DNA of 5,743 nucleotides, taken from Planctomycetaceae bacterium. GTDB lineage: Bacteria; Planctomycetota; Planctomycetia; Pirellulales; Thermoguttaceae. The translations under genes were made by a program, and so were the position numbers. Position 1 is the first letter of the stretch; each line of letters begins with the position of its first letter. Location of the stretch: positions 1 to 5,743 of the forward strand of contig JAITAZ010000283.1 in NCBI GenBank assembly GCA_031283825.1, read 5' to 3'. The notes below the pieces were generated by a model. The model was not told the DNA's origin and made no database searches. It was given only the letters and a program-made list of their open reading frames with translations. This document shows positions 5,508-5,743 of the stretch, in pieces.

Positions 5508-5589
5508 TGTAACCGTTCACGTTCAAAAGAAAAAATCCTACGCCCTTTCAGAGCTTAGGAAATTTTTCTCGTGAGCGTGAACGGTTACA
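5508..5589. repeat. 82-base near-complete palindrome with GTAACCGTTCAC ends
   Basis: TGTAACCGTTCACG (5508-5521) is perfectly inverted at 5576-5589. With one wobble the arms reach 18 bases (5508-5525 and 5572-5589), and pairing resumes through the A/T-rich part to TCCTA (5536-5540) and TAGGA (5556-5560), leaving a loop of about 15 bases. A further GTTACAA-TAT-TTGTAAC hairpin (5497-5513) overlaps the left end. It lies 46 bases before the next start codon, so it may affect that gene's promoter or leader. Relatives lie at 2651, 2806 and 3096. Confidence 0.75.
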
Positions 5590-5635
5590 CTTAATGAATG
5601 CCTACAAATCAATTCAAAATTTTGGAGAAATAATA

Positions 5636-5743
5636 ATGAAAAAATTTTTAATAATTTCGTTTTTTTCGTTTTTTTTATTTTCAGGTTCGATACTATTTTC
5701 TCAAGAAGACAATCCAGTTCCGAAAAACGATGATAAAAGAAAT
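5636..5743 (+). CDS. Partial gene for a secreted protein (signal peptide and start of mature part only)
   Basis: The first 36 codons of a gene run off the window edge. GGAG at 5624-5627 lies 8 bases before the ATG. The translation begins MKKFLIISFF, continues with a hydrophobic core rich in F, L, I and S to about residue 21, then turns polar and charged (SQEDNPVPKNDDKRN). This is a typical Sec signal peptide with probable cleavage near LFS-Q (after residue 22). There is no cysteine for lipid attachment. The mature function cannot be seen. Confidence 0.7.
   Translation, partial: MKKFLIISFFSFFLFSGSILFSQEDNPVPKNDDKRN

Overview
The window reads as an AT-rich bacterial chromosome segment, most likely from a low-GC member of the Planctomycetota. 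The main pointer is the gene at 3584-5089, a Tat-exported Gfo/Idh/MocA oxidoreductase of the type that is strongly expanded in that phylum. The intergenic DNA is long and packed with repeats. The phylum is an inference from protein style. No rRNA, tRNA or marker gene is present to confirm it.

Layout. A small gene on the minus strand (7-528) encodes a stand-alone V4R-domain protein with a complete-looking zinc site. About 890 bases of AT-rich DNA with no convincing gene follow (529-1421). They hold a dyad near the V4R gene, five tandem copies of a 9-base unit, and a dyad that overlaps a candidate promoter. Next is a plus-strand BtaA/DUF3419 gene (1422-2624), which probably makes the diacylglyceryl-homoserine core of betaine lipids. 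Then comes about 960 bases without a gene. Its first half is a nest of inverted repeats: a GTAACCGTTCAC-bounded outer frame holds a pair of self-palindromic 28-mers and a 130-base MITE-like element flanked by TTTA. The Gfo/Idh/MocA gene (3584-5089) follows. Another 546 bases without a gene hold a row of at least four palindromic elements. The window ends inside the start of a gene for a secreted or lipid-anchored protein, of which only the signal peptide is visible (5636-5743).

The four genes do not form an obvious pathway or operon. The first is divergent from the second, and all are separated by several hundred bases, so each probably has its own promoter. The most distinctive content is the repeat landscape. 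A GTAACCGTTCAC-ended palindrome family occurs on both sides of the oxidoreductase gene. Two elements, also on opposite sides of that gene, share TIRs of the form GGGAA-YY-TCTAAAAA. Several elements can fold in mutually exclusive ways. They look like non-autonomous (MITE- or REP-like) repeats. No transposase or other driver gene is in the window. I see no CRISPR array, defence system or other clearly new multi-gene system.
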